A stretch of DNA of 64,000 nt, from the NCBI RefSeq assembly GCF_001746915.1, contig NZ_MJGC01000035.1:62001-126000 (forward strand), in the 5' to 3' direction. The notes beneath the pieces are model-generated. The model worked only from the letters and a program-made list of their open reading frames with translations, did not search any database and had not been told where the DNA came from. This DNA is from Desertifilum tharense IPPAS B-1220 (GTDB lineage Bacteria; Cyanobacteriota; Cyanobacteriia; Cyanobacteriales; Desertifilaceae). Shown piece after piece: positions 62,816 to 64,000 of this stretch (position 1 is the first letter of the stretch; every line of letters begins with the position of its first letter). A program made the position numbers and the translations under genes.

Positions 62816-63460
62816 ATGAAGTTTCTATCCGTGAAAAAAGTTCTCACCGCCGCAGTTGCTGCAACCACTCTAGCTAGTGCGGTTTCCTTGCCAGCCGAAG
62901 CATTTACCTTTGGCAACGATGGCATCCTGTTCGATAAAGATACAACCGTCAACTTTGACTTTCTCTACTCCCAAGGCAAATATCAATCCAAAGTTGGGAT
63001 TTTTGAAGTCGTTGGTGGCACTACCAGCTTTGTGCAGTGGTTACTCAAGGAAGACTTAAAAGCCTTCGACTCAACCGCTAATGATTTCAAGGGAACTTGC
63101 GGCGTGTCGGTGTCAGTTTGTAACGTTGCCTATACCTTTAAAGCTGGAGTTGAGTACGCTTTGGGCATCACTCCCACGGGACAGCCGAAAACAAATGAGT
63201 TCTTGTTCTCCACCAATACCCTAAACCCTGTCGATCCCATTACTGGGCAACTCCAAACCCTGTTTACCTCAATCGCACCGGGTCAGTTTAAGATCGCCTT
63301 TGAAGACAATGGTTGGGTTGAAAATGGAACGCGCGACTACAACGACTTTGTATTCACGGCTGCTGTTGTCCCCGTTCCCGAACCGACTGTCCTATTAGGA
63401 TTGGGTTTAGTAGGCGGCGCGATCGCCACCACTCGTCGTCGCAAAAGTCAAGCGTCCTAA
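62816..63460 (+). CDS. PEP-CTERM exported protein, DUF4114-like
   Basis: A 214-residue protein. It has a signal peptide (SVKKVLTAAVAATTLASAVS, cleavage near AEA) and the C-terminal PEP-CTERM sorting tail: VPEPTVLLGLGLVGGAIAT followed by TRRRKS, which an exosortase would cut. The mature body, beta-rich, contains FEDNGWVENGTRDYNDFVF near the end, as in DUF4114 proteins with a Ca-binding-like DYND. I start at ATG 62816, preceded by GAGGG; a GTG at 62804 lies within the ribosome-binding site. The protein is likely bound to the outer surface or matrix. No exosortase is in the window. Confidence 0.88.
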   Translation: MKFLSVKKVLTAAVAATTLASAVSLPAEAFTFGNDGILFDKDTTVNFDFLYSQGKYQSKVGIFEVVGGTTSFVQWLLKEDLKAFDSTANDFKGTCGVSVSVCNVAYTFKAGVEYALGITPTGQPKTNEFLFSTNTLNPVDPITGQLQTLFTSIAPGQFKIAFEDNGWVENGTRDYNDFVFTAAVVPVPEPTVLLGLGLVGGAIATTRRRKSQAS

Positions 63461-63489
63461 ACGACAAGTTTATCAAACAAACCAACCCC

Positions 63490-63521
63490 AAGGAGTACCC
63501 AGAAATGCGTACTCCTTTTTT
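63490..63521 (+). terminator. Terminator after the PEP-CTERM gene
   Basis: AAGGAGTAC (63490-63498) pairs with GTACTCCTT (63509-63517) over nine bases with a ten-base loop and is followed by further T residues to 63521. It lies 30 bp after the stop. Confidence 0.8.
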
Positions 63522-63587
63522 GAGTATATTGACAGCAGGGGCGATCGCATTTTGTCTGTCTTGTTAGCCGCCGTAGCGCGATCGCAC

Positions 63588-64000
63588 TTACATCTTATTA
63601 AGATTGTTTTCTAAGTATTGGCAAACATCCTCATGTCCATAGTCGCGAGCTAAATGCAAGGCGGTGTACCAGCCATCAACACGAGTTGCATCAATTCTCG
63701 CACCATGTTCAACTAATAGTTTGACTATCTCTATAGAGCCAGAACCACTAGCTGTCATTAATGGAGTAACGCCTTCCTCTCCAACAGAGTTAACCTCGGC
63801 CCCTGATGAAATTAGTAGTTGAACCAGTTGAATATTTCGTGTTCCAGCAGCAGGAATTATAGGAGATGCTGTTCCGCCTACATTAGCATCAGCACCAGCC
63901 TCAAGCAATGTTTGCACGATTTCCAAATTATTTAATTCGGCTGCTAGCTCGATGCTTATTGCAAGACACTTCGACCAGTAGGGCAGATTGTGTCCCTTCT
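63588..64000 (-). CDS. Ankyrin-repeat protein, 5' end outside window
   Basis: At least 137 residues are visible; the frame stays open to the window edge without a stop, so the start lies beyond 64000. Four ankyrin units can be read: AAELNNLEIVQTLLEAGADA, then AAGTRNIQLVQLLISSGAEV, ASGSGSIEIVKLLVEHGARI and ALHLARDYGHEDVCQYLENN. Ankyrin repeats bind other proteins. A start at 63926 would cut the first repeat and is unlikely. Its role is unknown. Confidence 0.8.
   Translation of the reverse strand, partial: KGHNLPYWSKCLAISIELAAELNNLEIVQTLLEAGADANVGGTASPIIPAAGTRNIQLVQLLISSGAEVNSVGEEGVTPLMTASGSGSIEIVKLLVEHGARIDATRVDGWYTALHLARDYGHEDVCQYLENNLNKM

Overview
The window comes from a cyanobacterium, most likely filamentous (the order is an inference). 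HIP1 octamers (GCGATCGC) occur throughout. Cyanobacterial marker families are present: DUF2997-Ycf35-ferredoxin, a DUF3493 (LPA1-type) protein, cyanobacterial TonB and Crp-type proteins, clan AA aspartic protease ORFs and a PEP-CTERM protein. There is no rRNA, CRISPR array or phage module. One tRNA gene, tRNA-Thr(CGU), is on the minus strand near 28.6 kb.

Layout. 0-17 kb: a partial exported protein, murG, a gluconate permease-kinase pair, an LTXXQ-type periplasmic protein, a truncated IS630 remnant, a PfkB sugar kinase beside a TonB-like protein, a receiver-histidine kinase, an ABC permease-ATPase pair, a DMT exporter, rnc followed directly by a retron-type reverse transcriptase, and the DUF2997-ycf35-ferredoxin cluster. 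17-24.7 kb: an accessory zone with a saccharopine-dehydrogenase-like enzyme, a PD-(D/E)XK-like protein, cyanobacterial membrane proteins, antitoxin-like and aspartic-protease ORFs, short direct repeats and a SHOCT-domain protein. 24.7-37.7 kb: mostly housekeeping genes (murJ, sfsA, ABC ATPase, tRNA-Thr, a DsbA-like protein, a TPR protein, mtnA, a copper-chaperone-like protein, a Crp/Fnr regulator, recQ, 5-formyl-THF cyclo-ligase).

37.7-57.7 kb is a surface-polysaccharide and secretion region. It holds GDP-fucose synthesis (gmd, fcl), an initiating sugar transferase, three glycosyltransferases, dTDP-rhamnose genes (rmlA, rmlD, rmlC, but no rmlB in the window), an HlyD adaptor with a cNMP-domain/C39-like ABC exporter, a parvulin-like protein, a polytopic membrane protein, and two paralogous unknown proteins that resemble glycosyltransferases. 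57.7-64 kb: a GH13 amylase with CBM20, a DUF389 membrane protein, mmsA, a PEP-CTERM protein and a partial ankyrin protein.

Two features stand out. The first is the rnc-RT pair. The RT carries the retron hallmarks NAXXH and VTG plus a roughly 120-residue charged N-terminal extension, but there is no room beside it for a normal msr-msd RNA. The second is a family of six dispersed arrays (about 17.3, 35.4, 42.3, 45.9, 53.4 and 57.5 kb) built from TGAGTGC/TTCCGAG and ACTCCCA/ATTCCC units, five of which carry or adjoin a short GTAGCTTG...CGTAGCGGTG-type element. Two of these arrays form a long inverted repeat around a 3.7-kb segment that contains one of the paralogues. All calls come from reading the sequence; no database search was run.
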